DNA of 12,292 nucleotides from Tannerella sp. (GCA_031259505.1 JAIRLL010000343.1:1-12292), one strand, 5' to 3'; shown: positions 1 to 9,059, counted from the first letter of the stretch. Program-made: numbers and translations. The notes: generated from the letters alone by a model not told the origin.

Positions 1-361
1 ATTCTTGCGGAACAATGCTGATTCTATTTAAGAATTTATCACTTTTAAATATATCGGGGACAATGATCGGCTTTTCGTTGCTGACCACCTCGCCGATTAT
101 TCCTTCTCCGATCTTGTAAATTCCTTTTTTCTTTTCTTCATTGGTAAGCCCGTATGCCGAATCGATCATTATTTTGTTTTGATAATGATCCACAAGCGTG
201 AAGATACAGTATTGGGCATGAAGATATTCACAGATCTTTTTAGCGATTAATTCCAGATCCTTGTAAATATCCTGGCTATGCGCAATGCTATTACTGATAT
301 TGACTAAAAATGTCAAATCGGTCTCGGCATAACAATCTCGTTTAAATTTTTCGCAAAACAT
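1..361 (-). CDS. anfA: AnfA/NifA-type sigma54 activator, N-terminal GAF domain (3' part beyond window edge)
   Basis: This is the first 120 codons of a gene that runs off the left edge. The visible protein is a GAF sensory domain. It has the NifA-family signature YKIGEGIIGEVV (about residues 85-96) followed by KPIIVPDI and KFLNRI, which matches the N-terminal domain of NifA, VnfA and AnfA activators. The AAA+ and helix-turn-helix domains would lie outside the window. The start ATG at 361-359 begins MFCEKFKRDC. The two early cysteines (C3 and C10) recall the N-terminal cysteines important in Azotobacter AnfA, but the spacing is not checked. It is the last gene of the cluster, 109 bp after nifV and on the same strand, and it probably activates sigma54-dependent transcription from the anfH promoter. 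The anf-only context and the GTAC-N6-GTAC sites upstream of anfH favour AnfA over NifA, but the family member is inferred. Confidence 0.8.
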   Translation of the reverse strand, partial: MFCEKFKRDCYAETDLTFLVNISNSIAHSQDIYKDLELIAKKICEYLHAQYCIFTLVDHYQNKIMIDSAYGLTNEEKKKGIYKIGEGIIGEVVSNEKPIIVPDIFKSDKFLNRISIVPQE

Positions 362-385
362 AACCTATACAATCTTACTTCCTTG

Positions 386-415
386 CAAAGATATGTAAAA
401 AGTAGAAAATACAGT
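386..415 (-). promoter_or_regulatory. possible Bacteroidetes-type promoter for the activator gene
   Basis: On the minus strand TATCTTTG (386-393) matches the Bacteroidetes -7 consensus TAnnTTTG exactly. An ACTG (412-415) lies 18 nt upstream where TTTG would be expected, so the -33 element is only a half match. Transcription would start close to 379, about 18 nt before the ATG at 361. It would let the activator be expressed separately from the long nitrogenase operon. The region is AT-rich, so a chance match is possible. Confidence 0.3.
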
Positions 416-470
416 CATTATTAATTCGTTTTAATGCAATATATTGTTTTTTTTGATTAATATGATACTG

Positions 471-1592
471 TTATGTTCTTAAAAAGAACATTTTGTCATA
501 CGTGGAAAGTATTTCCATCGGGGATATATTTCTCCGTTCTTCCAACGATAATTGATGAATTTTCTTTTTTAGAAGTATTATTTCATCTTCGCTTGCAAAA
601 ATATTCCGCTGCTCAAGGAAATATTTCAGTGCGCCGGCGCCTGAATGTGTCCCAAATACGTTTTGGAAGCTTTCACGTCCGACATTTTTCCCGTCAAACG
701 GTTGAAATGCCAGCAAATTTTTCAGGGTACCGTCGGCATGTATTCCCGATTCGTGGCTAAAGACCATTTCTCCGCAAATGGCCTTACCGGGAGGGATAGG
801 GCGTCCGGAAATTTTTGAAACATAACGGCATAGCGAGAATAAACCTTTTAAATTATATTTCTCTATCCCGCTATGCAGCGAGACTGCCATCAGAAATTCT
901 TCGAGTGAAGCGTTCCCCGCTCTTTCGCCTAAACCGTTCACGGTTACGCTGACGCTTGATGCGCCGGATTGCCATGCTGTCATGCAATTTGCCGTAGCCA
1001 TTCCCAAATCGTTGTGGGCATGAAAGTCAATGTCGAGAAGAGGATAGAGCGTTTTAATGCCGGTAATCACTTCTGCGGCGCTTAACGGGGTTAATATGCC
1101 CACCGTATCGGCTATGCGGACACGGTTGGCTTTTGCCCGGACGGCAACGCCGATGGATTCGGCCAAACGATTGTTGAGACAACGGGAAGCATCTTGAATG
1201 CCGATACTGACATAGTTAAAAGAACGCCTTGCCTGTTCAATCATAACCGGAATAGTGTCAATTACCCAATGCCACTCCTTCTTCATTGTCGCCAATTGAA
1301 TATCGGATACGGGAAAGGCAATATGGATTGCTTCTGCCTCCGACCGCCTGGCCATTTCTATATCTTTCCCTATTGCCCGGCTCCACACGAGCACACGTGT
1401 AGTCGGTCTTAACCGGACAATATCCCGAACGGTGTCGATAATATCTTCACCCATTGCCGGAATACCGGCCTCTATTTCATCAATCCCCACATCATCGAGC
1501 ATCGATGCCAACCGGAGTTTTTCTTTTTTGGAAAATGCCACACCAGGCGCTTGCTCCCCGTCCCTTAACGTAGAATCAATTACCCAAACCAT
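471..1592 (-). CDS. nifV: homocitrate synthase NifV
   Basis: This 373-residue enzyme condenses acetyl-CoA and 2-oxoglutarate to homocitrate, the organic ligand of nitrogenase cofactors. The N-terminal TIM barrel shows the DRE-TIM metallolyase signature DSTLRDGEQAPGVAF (6-20), the metal-binding HAHNDLG (191-197), GLGERAGN (220-227) and FSHESGIHADG (278-288). Length matches family members. The C-terminus is short, without the leucine regulatory domain of isopropylmalate synthases, which fits NifV rather than LeuA. It follows nifB with only a broken ferredoxin gene between them. Its ATG lies 14 nt after the end of the ferredoxin remnant and has no clear Shine-Dalgarno sequence. Its presence implies that this FeFe-cofactor carries homocitrate. 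A hairpin of GTTCTT/AAGAAC (475-489) lies inside the last codons. Confidence 0.95.
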   Translation of the reverse strand: MVWVIDSTLRDGEQAPGVAFSKKEKLRLASMLDDVGIDEIEAGIPAMGEDIIDTVRDIVRLRPTTRVLVWSRAIGKDIEMARRSEAEAIHIAFPVSDIQLATMKKEWHWVIDTIPVMIEQARRSFNYVSIGIQDASRCLNNRLAESIGVAVRAKANRVRIADTVGILTPLSAAEVITGIKTLYPLLDIDFHAHNDLGMATANCMTAWQSGASSVSVTVNGLGERAGNASLEEFLMAVSLHSGIEKYNLKGLFSLCRYVSKISGRPIPPGKAICGEMVFSHESGIHADGTLKNLLAFQPFDGKNVGRESFQNVFGTHSGAGALKYFLEQRNIFASEDEIILLKKKIHQLSLEERRNISPMEILSTYDKMFFLRT

Positions 1593-1606
1593 ATTTTTTG
1601 GTATTT

Positions 1607-1824
1607 CTAATCAGTAATAAGATACTCTTTTACGGCCTTATTCTCCTCCAGCACATCCAATATACGACATTAATTCCCCTGTCGGCGCAATCTTCCGTTA
1701 AATACTGCTCAAGGGATTTGGCTCCCTGCTTGTTACAGGCTCTCTGCTTGTTAGATGCTCCCTGCGCATCACCGACAACCCTGTACGGGTTGCACACCAA
1801 TATCATATAATCCAGTTTCTTCAT
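1607..1824 (-). pseudogene. broken thioredoxin-like 2Fe-2S ferredoxin gene (nif-associated type)
   Basis: The reading frame from ATG 1824 starts like the thioredoxin-fold 2Fe-2S ferredoxins found in nif clusters of green sulfur bacteria and other anaerobes: YMILVCNPYRVVGDAQG, then ACNKQGAKSLEQYL and a DRGINVV strand. After about residue 55 the family match stops, and the frame ends early at 1630. In another frame the DNA from about 1667 down to the TAG at 1607 reads ILDVLEENKAVKEYLITD, which resembles the family's C-terminal helix and tail. An estimated 30-35 codons, including the second cysteine pair (the usual TGCL...C...GP region), are therefore missing, and the two ends are joined out of frame. 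An extra 18 bp tandem copy lies inside the first cysteine loop. Loss of two of four cluster ligands should abolish 2Fe-2S binding. I judge it a dead remnant, though sequencing or assembly error could contribute. Confidence 0.75.
1729..1764 (-). repeat. 18 bp imperfect tandem duplication in the ferredoxin remnant
   Basis: Two adjacent 18-base units on the minus strand, CAGGGAGCATCTAACAAG and CAGAGAGCCTGTAACAAG, are followed by CAGGGAGCC, the start of a third unit. They encode QGASNK and QRACNK before QGAK. Intact relatives have one such segment between the conserved G-D and the G-A-x-x-L motif, so one unit appears to be an in-frame insertion by slippage or unequal recombination. Confidence 0.75.
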
Positions 1825-1904
1825 TTTGAAATTGTCTGTTTTATGTAATTAAATTATTGGAATGTCAATTCTGTCCGTTTTTTGATTTGATTAATATGAT
1901 TGAA

Positions 1905-3167
1905 TTAACCACACCCATATCTTGTACCCCGGCATGCTTCTCCACATTTGGTATATTCACTCCGACAAAGGGTCTTTATGGGAAGATTCAGATATACCGC
2001 ATCCAATCCGGTATCAATCAACCCGCTCATTTGAATGACCCTTATACCGTTGTCCTGTAAAACACGCATCGGCGTTTCCCCAATTCCTCCCACAAGTATC
2101 GCTTTGCAATCGACCAATGTCTTGCTTTCCAACTCTTTCCAGCGTTCCACTCCTCCGCCTTCGGGAGGCGTATTGCGCATCTCCACAAAATGGTATCCGT
2201 TTCTTGTCCGTTCATATACATATACCTTCCGCGCTTCTCCCAGGTGGAGATTCACCAGAATGCCCTCATTGGTGGCGACGGCAACTCGTTCCCGGCCTTC
2301 ACCGCGATTGATCACTATGCCGGAAAATTGCCCGATCATATCCATCGCTTCTTTGTTATCGTGTCCCAGCAACCCCGCGGCGTCCGCTCTGCAACGGGCA
2401 CAATGGGTCATTGGTTTGACATATTGGGCGATCTTTCCTTTTATCGTCCTCATAATTTCTTTTGAGGGCTCTTCCAGCATCTCGAATTCGGTGTTTTCCG
2501 CCGGGTACATCGGGATGCAATTCATTGTATCTGCACCAAGTCCTGCTACCTTTTTCGCTATTTCTTCCACTTCATGGTCGTTTATCCCCGGACAGATAAC
2601 GGTATTTATTTTTACAATTATCCCTTTCGCTTTCAACAATTCAATACATTTCAATTGTTGTTCGAGAAGGATGCACCCGCCGTCCATACCCCGGTACACC
2701 CGGCGGTTATAACGTATCCAGCGGTATATTTTACTCAGCGTTTCGGGATTCAGAGAATTGGCGGTAATGGTTACGTGTGAAACGCCGATTTCCGCAATTT
2801 CATCAATATACGGCGCCATATCAAGCCCATTGGAAGACAAACAAAAGATGATGTCGGGAAATTCCTGTTTTACAATTCTCATTGTGGCAATAGTTTCGGC
2901 GGCATTTGCAAATGGATCGCCAGGGCCGGCTATACCGACCACACTCATATTGGGAATCTTTTCTCTGAGCGCTTTGAGGTAATGCGCAGCCTGCATCGGA
3001 GACAGAACGGCGCTTGTTACGCCGGGACGGCTTTCGTTGCAGCAATCGTACTTGCGGTTGCAATAGTTGCACTGAATGTTACACTTTGGCGCTACAGGCA
3101 GGTGTACCCGTGCATATTTGTGCCTGACTTCTTCGTTAAAGCAGGGATGGGTTGATAAATCTTTCAT
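1905..3167 (-). CDS. nifB: nitrogenase cofactor biosynthesis radical SAM protein NifB, fused to a NifX-like domain
   Basis: NifB converts two 4Fe-4S clusters to the carbide-containing 8Fe core (NifB-co) shared by all nitrogenase cofactors. The 420-residue protein has HPCFNEE at 7-13, the radical-SAM motif C29-x3-C33-x2-C36 within APKCNIQCNYCNRKYDCC, the SAM-binding GIAGPGDP (78-85), and HCARCRADAAGLLG (255-268), whose cysteines serve the substrate clusters. From about 285 a C-terminal NifX/NafY-like domain follows. It is a carrier fold that can hold NifB-co, and it ends in a cysteine-rich tail (C401, C408, C412, C419). Fusion with NifX is known in several anaerobe NifB proteins. No nifE or nifN gene occurs in the window; FeFe-cofactor assembly does not need NifEN, so NifB may hand its product directly to AnfDGK. 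The gap to anfO is 28 nt. Confidence 0.97.
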   Translation of the reverse strand: MKDLSTHPCFNEEVRHKYARVHLPVAPKCNIQCNYCNRKYDCCNESRPGVTSAVLSPMQAAHYLKALREKIPNMSVVGIAGPGDPFANAAETIATMRIVKQEFPDIIFCLSSNGLDMAPYIDEIAEIGVSHVTITANSLNPETLSKIYRWIRYNRRVYRGMDGGCILLEQQLKCIELLKAKGIIVKINTVICPGINDHEVEEIAKKVAGLGADTMNCIPMYPAENTEFEMLEEPSKEIMRTIKGKIAQYVKPMTHCARCRADAAGLLGHDNKEAMDMIGQFSGIVINRGEGRERVAVATNEGILVNLHLGEARKVYVYERTRNGYHFVEMRNTPPEGGGVERWKELESKTLVDCKAILVGGIGETPMRVLQDNGIRVIQMSGLIDTGLDAVYLNLPIKTLCRSEYTKCGEACRGTRYGCG

Positions 3168-3195
3168 TGGTTATACATTTTTTGTCATATCCTGT

Positions 3196-3858
3196 TTATT
3201 CCGTATCCTTTAATATGATTCCATTGACAGGATATACGAAAGTATGACAAAAACCGTCATTCCGTATTTCTGCCGTTATCCTGAAATTCAGGTTTGTCAG
3301 TTCTCTTTCGATCCATTTGGGCGTATGAAGGCAAATGATTTCGAGTTCTGTAAATTTGTTTTTCTCAAAAAACGGCAGCAGGATGTCTTTCGAGTTCATG
3401 GAGGCGTTTTTTTCCTGCACTTTCACCAGATTTATCCTGAAACATCCGTTCAGCGAACCTCTTTCCACTGCGGAACGGATTTCGCTGTCATGCTGTTTGC
3501 ATCGTTCAACATTCTTCAGGGCTTCCAAGACCTCCGTCCGGACGGCGTCCTTCACGCGGTCGAGCACGGCAAGGGGCGACCCCACGGCAACGAAGATACG
3601 TATGTGCAGATCTTCCTCGCAAATAGCGCCGAAGATGCCTGCGCAGCGTTTGACTATCAAAGCGCGGCAACCCTCCAGATGAAACGCCAGCTCATGAAGG
3701 CTTTTTCTTACGTCTGCCAGTTTCATTCCGTGGCTGATGTAAAAAGGCGTTTTGTGAGCAGGGGTCCATTCATCTCCCTTTTCATACACGCAAACCATGC
3801 CACGGGAATCAAACGGGAGGGTATTCCCTTCATTATCAATAAAGGCTGCTATTTTCAT
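3196..3858 (-). CDS. anfO: Fe-only nitrogenase accessory protein AnfO
   Basis: This 220-residue protein begins MKIAAFIDNEGNTLPF, the start typical of AnfO (Anf1), a protein found only with Fe-only nitrogenase clusters. Its biochemical role is not established. AnfO-like features include the second segment KTPFYIS...MKLADVRKSL (37-54), GCRALIVKR (63-71) with GIFGAICEE, and a C-terminal SKDILLPFFEKNKFTELEI (156-174). Cysteines at 64, 72 and 80 could bind metal, but this is speculation. I start it at ATG 3858, not at an upstream in-frame ATG at 3900, because 3858 gives the canonical N-terminus and has CAGGAAAAC just before it as a ribosome site. It lies between the flavin protein (90 nt gap) and nifB. 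The 90 nt gap shows no convincing terminator. Confidence 0.85.
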   Translation of the reverse strand: MKIAAFIDNEGNTLPFDSRGMVCVYEKGDEWTPAHKTPFYISHGMKLADVRKSLHELAFHLEGCRALIVKRCAGIFGAICEEDLHIRIFVAVGSPLAVLDRVKDAVRTEVLEALKNVERCKQHDSEIRSAVERGSLNGCFRINLVKVQEKNASMNSKDILLPFFEKNKFTELEIICLHTPKWIERELTNLNFRITAEIRNDGFCHTFVYPVNGIILKDTE

Positions 3859-3948
3859 GTTTTCCTGAAAAATTATTATCCTTAAAAATAAAATTTGCAC
3901 GACAGTCTGAAACCGGCTGATTTCGCCGTACCGGACAAACCCAATATA

Positions 3949-4446
3949 TCAACCGCCATGTTTTTTTCCTTTGACGGATACGATATTGATACGTATGACC
4001 GCCGTTGCGTTGAGATTTCCCTTTGGAAATTCAAATTTTCTGTCTGTAAATCGGGCTACGATTCTGTTTAAAGCCGCGATTTTGTCCTCCTCGTCTTCTA
4101 CAAACTCTGCTTTTCCGAATCCGATAACCGTACGGTGCTGCGCTTCGAAGTCGCAAGCCATGTTGCTTTCTATAATTCCATGGTCAATTGACACCTCGAA
4201 ACAGACGTTGTTGTTTTTCTTCATAATATCTATTTTCGTACCCGCCTTTGCGGAGTGAAAATATATGGCAACGCCGTCGTATGCATAGAATAGGGGTACC
4301 AGAAACGGCAGATTGTCATCAGACAAAGCCAGATGCATCACTTTTCCCGAGAAAAGAATCTCATCGATTTCTTTTCTGTCCGTAATTTCGCGCTCTCGGC
4401 GCCTCATTGTTCCGTGCGGGTGCGCGGATGTTTGTTCGTTTGTCAT
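3949..4446 (-). CDS. split-barrel flavin-binding protein (PNPOx/NimA-like), possible Anf3 counterpart
   Basis: This 165-residue protein belongs to the pyridoxamine-phosphate-oxidase-like split beta-barrel superfamily, close to the NimA-like group. Visible motifs are VMHLALSDDNLPFLVPL (37-52), the flavin-phosphate-binding IYFHSAKAGTKIDIM (61-75), NNNVCFEVS (78-86) and ACDFEAQHRTVIGFGKAEFV (97-116). Its ATG overlaps the stop of the preceding gene (TAATG), which implies translational coupling. Rhodobacter and Azotobacter anf operons carry Anf3, a flavocytochrome with low-potential FAD and heme proposed to consume oxygen and protect Fe-nitrogenase; to my recollection it also has a split-barrel fold. 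The location here suggests the same job. Several histidines (38, 64, 89, 104) could serve heme, but I cannot confirm heme binding, and a plain flavin reductase or nitroreductase is the alternative. Confidence 0.75.
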   Translation of the reverse strand: MTNEQTSAHPHGTMRRREREITDRKEIDEILFSGKVMHLALSDDNLPFLVPLFYAYDGVAIYFHSAKAGTKIDIMKKNNNVCFEVSIDHGIIESNMACDFEAQHRTVIGFGKAEFVEDEEDKIAALNRIVARFTDRKFEFPKGNLNATAVIRINIVSVKGKKHGG

Positions 4447-4922
4447 TATCTTTTATTTAAAATGTTAATATCTTCTTTTGCCGTCCTGCGACTGCCGACG
4501 GCGGGCTCCCGTCCTGCCCTGTCGAACAGTCTGTTTGCCTCGTCGCACAGCCGCAAGGCTTTTGCGGCGTCCGCTTCGGTTGGAGTACCGTGGAAATATA
4601 TATCGAGAAAACAGATTCCGAATATCTGGTCTAACGATTTTACGTCGCGACTCCATTCGCGCGAGACGGACATCAGTTTTTCGACCGTTATCATCAGCGA
4701 GATGAAGTTGTGATTCACCGGTTCAACTCCGTATGCCCCGCATATTGCCACCAGATAGCGTTCCAGCGCAATGGCGGCAATGTTGAATACCAGACTGTAC
4801 ATCTGTCCGCGCGACTGAAACTGAAGCGCCCTGCGATGATAGGCTTGCGCATCGCGGTAATCGTTCCTGAAAAGTGATTCATCGGCATAATCGCATTCTG
4901 CGTCTGCCATTGTATCTGTCAT
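4446..4922 (-). CDS. small helical protein of unknown function in the anf operon (HEPN-like?)
   Basis: I do not recognise a characterised family for this 158-residue protein. It is predicted largely helical with an acidic N-terminus (MTDTMADAECDYADES), a central stretch YSLVFNIAAIALERYLVAICGAYG (42-65), then HNFISLMITVEKL (71-83), SLDQIFGICFLDIYFHGTP (96-114) and a helix with ALRLCDEANRLF (122-133). The organisation resembles HEPN-type four-helix bundles, but the R-x4-6-H ribonuclease motif is absent, so an RNase role is unlikely. The start at 4922 is chosen because it lies 5 nt after the anfK stop. A longer frame opening at 5012 would overlap anfK by 85 nt and adds no recognisable sequence. 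Its stop overlaps the next ATG. The position directly after anfK and coupling to the flavin protein suggest a role in the maturation or protection of the Fe-only enzyme. Confidence 0.8.
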   Translation of the reverse strand: MTDTMADAECDYADESLFRNDYRDAQAYHRRALQFQSRGQMYSLVFNIAAIALERYLVAICGAYGVEPVNHNFISLMITVEKLMSVSREWSRDVKSLDQIFGICFLDIYFHGTPTEADAAKALRLCDEANRLFDRAGREPAVGSRRTAKEDINILNKR

Positions 4923-4927
4923 TTTAA

Positions 4928-6319
4928 TTACCATACGTTCAATACCCATTCCTTGTGATGTTTGTATTCCATATCGGCGAACAGGGCATTTGCCATCTGT
5001 TCGGCAAGCCAAATCGCTCCTGCGTAGCCGACAACGGGATGGCGGAAGTATCCCGCCCTGTCGTAAACGGGGAAACCGATCCGCACCATCGGGATATTGT
5101 TGTCGATAGCGATGTAACGCCCTTTGGAATGACCGAGAATAAGGTCGAGTTCAAGCCCTTCGTTTTTGATGCGGTTTTCCAGTTCCCAGAAATCGGCGTT
5201 GGTAACTATCTCCATTCTGAACTCGACGCCGTTGATGAGAGCTTTGATGCGCGGGTCGTTTTTGTAGCCGCTGTTGTCATCACCGAGCAACAGCAGGACG
5301 GGTTCCATTTCGAGGTCGAGGCAGAACTCTGCCAGCCCTATGACCAAATCGGCGCTTCCGTAAATTGCGACTTTCTTTCCTGCCAGAAACATGTGCGATA
5401 CGTCGGCGATTGCGTCGATGGCGACTCCCCTTTTCCTGACGAGGGATTCCGGGATCGGCTTTCCCGTCATCCGCTTCACGTTTTGGAGGAAGGTGTCGGT
5501 GTTGCGTATGCCTATTGGCGCGGGTCCGATGATGGCAGGAACGTCAAATTCCTGTTCAAGATACTGAGCGGCTTTCCCGCCTTCGTAGCGGTTGAGGGCA
5601 ATCGTTCCTATCGCGTCTGCCGTACTTCGCAAGTCTTCAACCGTCGTGTTGCCGTGCGACACGTGATTGCCGTCGGGCATCAGCGGGGAATCGAAAGCCT
5701 CGATTTCGAAAAGCACCGTTACTGGCACATCCATCTCTGACAAAAGCGATTTCAGTTCCGTGACGTCGCCCGGATTGACCCATCCCGTGATGAGGTTGAT
5801 TTTTCCGTTCACCGCCTCGCCCCTGGAAGCGAAGTACGCAACAAAGTCCCTGACGGCGATGTCGTAGCCGCTAATCATGCTTCCCACGAAACTCGGCGTG
5901 TGAATTGGTATGAGGTGAACTTCCCTGCCTGCGTACTTTTCTTTCAGCAGCCCGTTGTTGAGTTTGAGGATTACGCCGTCGATGTCGTCGCCGATGACCT
6001 CGGTGGAACAGGTCGTGATAATGGGTACGACTTTCACGTGCGGATAGCGCATCAGCAGCACGTCCACGCCCTGTTCCACGCGATGCAGCGCCCCAAATAC
6101 CGCCGCGTCCTCGTGCAGCGACGACGAAGCCAGCTCGAAACTTTCCTTGAAGTGCTGGGAGAAAATAAGCCGCACGAACATCACGCATCCCTGACCTCCG
6201 TGAACAATGCCTATGCAGTCCTTTATGCCTATACTTGCAAACTGTGCGCCTGCGGGCTGGCAGGTAAATATGGGGTTGATGACCCCGACCCGTTCCTTGG
6301 ATTTTAATTCGCAATTCAT
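4928..6319 (-). CDS. anfK: Fe-only nitrogenase beta subunit AnfK
   Basis: This 463-residue subunit of the FeFe protein shares the 8Fe-7S P-cluster with AnfD. The three P-cluster cysteines are C20 (INPIFTCQPAGAQ), C45 (HGGQGCVMFVR) and C104 (IITTCSTEVIGDD). The start LKSKERVGVINPIFTCQPAGAQ and the short N-terminus are typical of AnfK/VnfK rather than the longer NifK. The length matches AnfK, and AnfG just upstream settles the class. The ATG at 6319 follows AAGGAAAATC, a good Shine-Dalgarno sequence, and the anfG-anfK gap is 21 nt. No missing residues or breaks are visible. The middle Rossmann-like region includes KKVAIYGSADLVIGLAEF, and DLILGHSKG is the usual strand-loop near the cofactor-facing interface. 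Confidence 0.97.
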   Translation of the reverse strand: MNCELKSKERVGVINPIFTCQPAGAQFASIGIKDCIGIVHGGQGCVMFVRLIFSQHFKESFELASSSLHEDAAVFGALHRVEQGVDVLLMRYPHVKVVPIITTCSTEVIGDDIDGVILKLNNGLLKEKYAGREVHLIPIHTPSFVGSMISGYDIAVRDFVAYFASRGEAVNGKINLITGWVNPGDVTELKSLLSEMDVPVTVLFEIEAFDSPLMPDGNHVSHGNTTVEDLRSTADAIGTIALNRYEGGKAAQYLEQEFDVPAIIGPAPIGIRNTDTFLQNVKRMTGKPIPESLVRKRGVAIDAIADVSHMFLAGKKVAIYGSADLVIGLAEFCLDLEMEPVLLLLGDDNSGYKNDPRIKALINGVEFRMEIVTNADFWELENRIKNEGLELDLILGHSKGRYIAIDNNIPMVRIGFPVYDRAGYFRHPVVGYAGAIWLAEQMANALFADMEYKHHKEWVLNVW

Positions 6320-6340
6320 AATGATTTTCCTTTCTGTTTA

Positions 6341-6697
6341 TTAATACTGTTCTTTGGTAAGTTCCTGATTCAGCGAACCCTTGATCATGGTGTAATCCAT
6401 CCTGTCTTTCAGCATTTGCATGATTACAGCGATGTCTTCTTTGCTTGTTTCCTCCAGCCAGGGGAAGTATCGTCTGAAGGCGTCTACGAGCGTCATCGCC
6501 TCGCTCCAGTAGTAGCGGTCGGCATTACTCTGGTCGTCATGCGCGTTTTCACCGCAGAGTAGCTGGCGGGTTTTACTTATAATTTTTTCGTTCTGAATCT
6601 CCCTGTCCCAACCCCGCGAGTTATATTGCCAGAGGCAGTGCTTGGTAATATACCATTCCAATTGGGACATTTTGTCTTCGGCTGTTTTTTTGTCCAT
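6341..6697 (-). CDS. anfG: Fe-only nitrogenase delta subunit AnfG
   Basis: This 118-residue delta subunit is the hallmark of alternative (V or Fe-only) nitrogenases and has no counterpart in Mo-nitrogenase. It binds AnfD in the AnfD2G2K2 complex and is thought to help cofactor insertion or complex stability. Family features are the N-terminal helix MSQLEWYITKHCLWQYNSRG (10-29), the paired aromatic segment DRYYWSEAMTLVDAFRRYFPWL (about 61-82), and the C-terminal KDRMDYTMIKGSLNQEL (97-113). The length fits AnfG. AAGGAAT stands right before the ATG. It lies between anfD (24 nt gap) and anfK (21 nt gap). VnfG is the alternative, but the AnfD and AnfH sequences and the presence of AnfO point to the Fe-only class. 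Confidence 0.95.
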   Translation of the reverse strand: MDKKTAEDKMSQLEWYITKHCLWQYNSRGWDREIQNEKIISKTRQLLCGENAHDDQSNADRYYWSEAMTLVDAFRRYFPWLEETSKEDIAVIMQMLKDRMDYTMIKGSLNQELTKEQY

Positions 6698-6721
6698 ATT
6701 CCTTATCTTTAATGATTGATA

Positions 6722-8729
<2,008 letters not shown>

Positions 8730-8741
8730 AAACTTTTCCGT

Positions 8742-9059
8742 TTATAGTACCTTCGACCCTGTGCGGACAGTGTAAACCTGCTCAACGGGCGAGATAAAGA
8801 TTTTACCGTCGCCATCGCTTCCCGTGTAAGCCTTGTAGTGGATGATTTTGATCACTTCTTCCACCGCTTCGTCTTCCACGACGATGATGATCAACGTCTT
8901 GGGAAGTTCGTCGTAATGAACGTTTCCTACAGTCAAACCCTTTTGCTTCCCGCGTCCGAAGACCGGCATCTTAGTCATTGAATAAAAGCCCGATTCGGCT
9001 AACCTGTCCGTAACGTCATCGGCGGTTTCGGGGCGTACGATTGCTCTAACCATTTTCAT
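8742..9059 (-). CDS. nifI1: PII-like nitrogenase regulator NifI1
   Basis: This 105-residue PII paralogue is the partner of NifI2 in post-translational nitrogenase switch-off. It shows the PII start MVRAIVRPETADDVTDRLAE, the motif PVFGRGKQKGLTVG (32-45), a short T-loop, ELPKTLIIIVVEDEAVEEVI, and the ATP-binding C-loop TGSDGDGKIFISPVEQVYTV. The short length with a truncated T-loop, and the absence of the uridylylated tyrosine context of GlnB, separate NifI1 from general nitrogen PII proteins. Translation could begin at ATG 9059 or two codons later at 9053; the choice hardly changes the protein. It follows anfH by 32 nt. No DraT/DraG genes are seen, so this pair is the only switch-off device visible in the window. 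Confidence 0.93.
   Translation of the reverse strand: MKMVRAIVRPETADDVTDRLAESGFYSMTKMPVFGRGKQKGLTVGNVHYDELPKTLIIIVVEDEAVEEVIKIIHYKAYTGSDGDGKIFISPVEQVYTVRTGSKVL

Noticed and set aside
475..489. GTTCTT-AAA-AAGAAC hairpin as a terminator for the operon
   Set aside because: It lies within the last codons of nifV, has a 6 bp AT-rich stem and is not followed by a T-run on the transcribed strand.
4923..5012. Longer start for the helical protein at 5012
   Set aside because: It would overlap anfK by 85 nt. The extra residues are simply another frame of the anfK 3' end.
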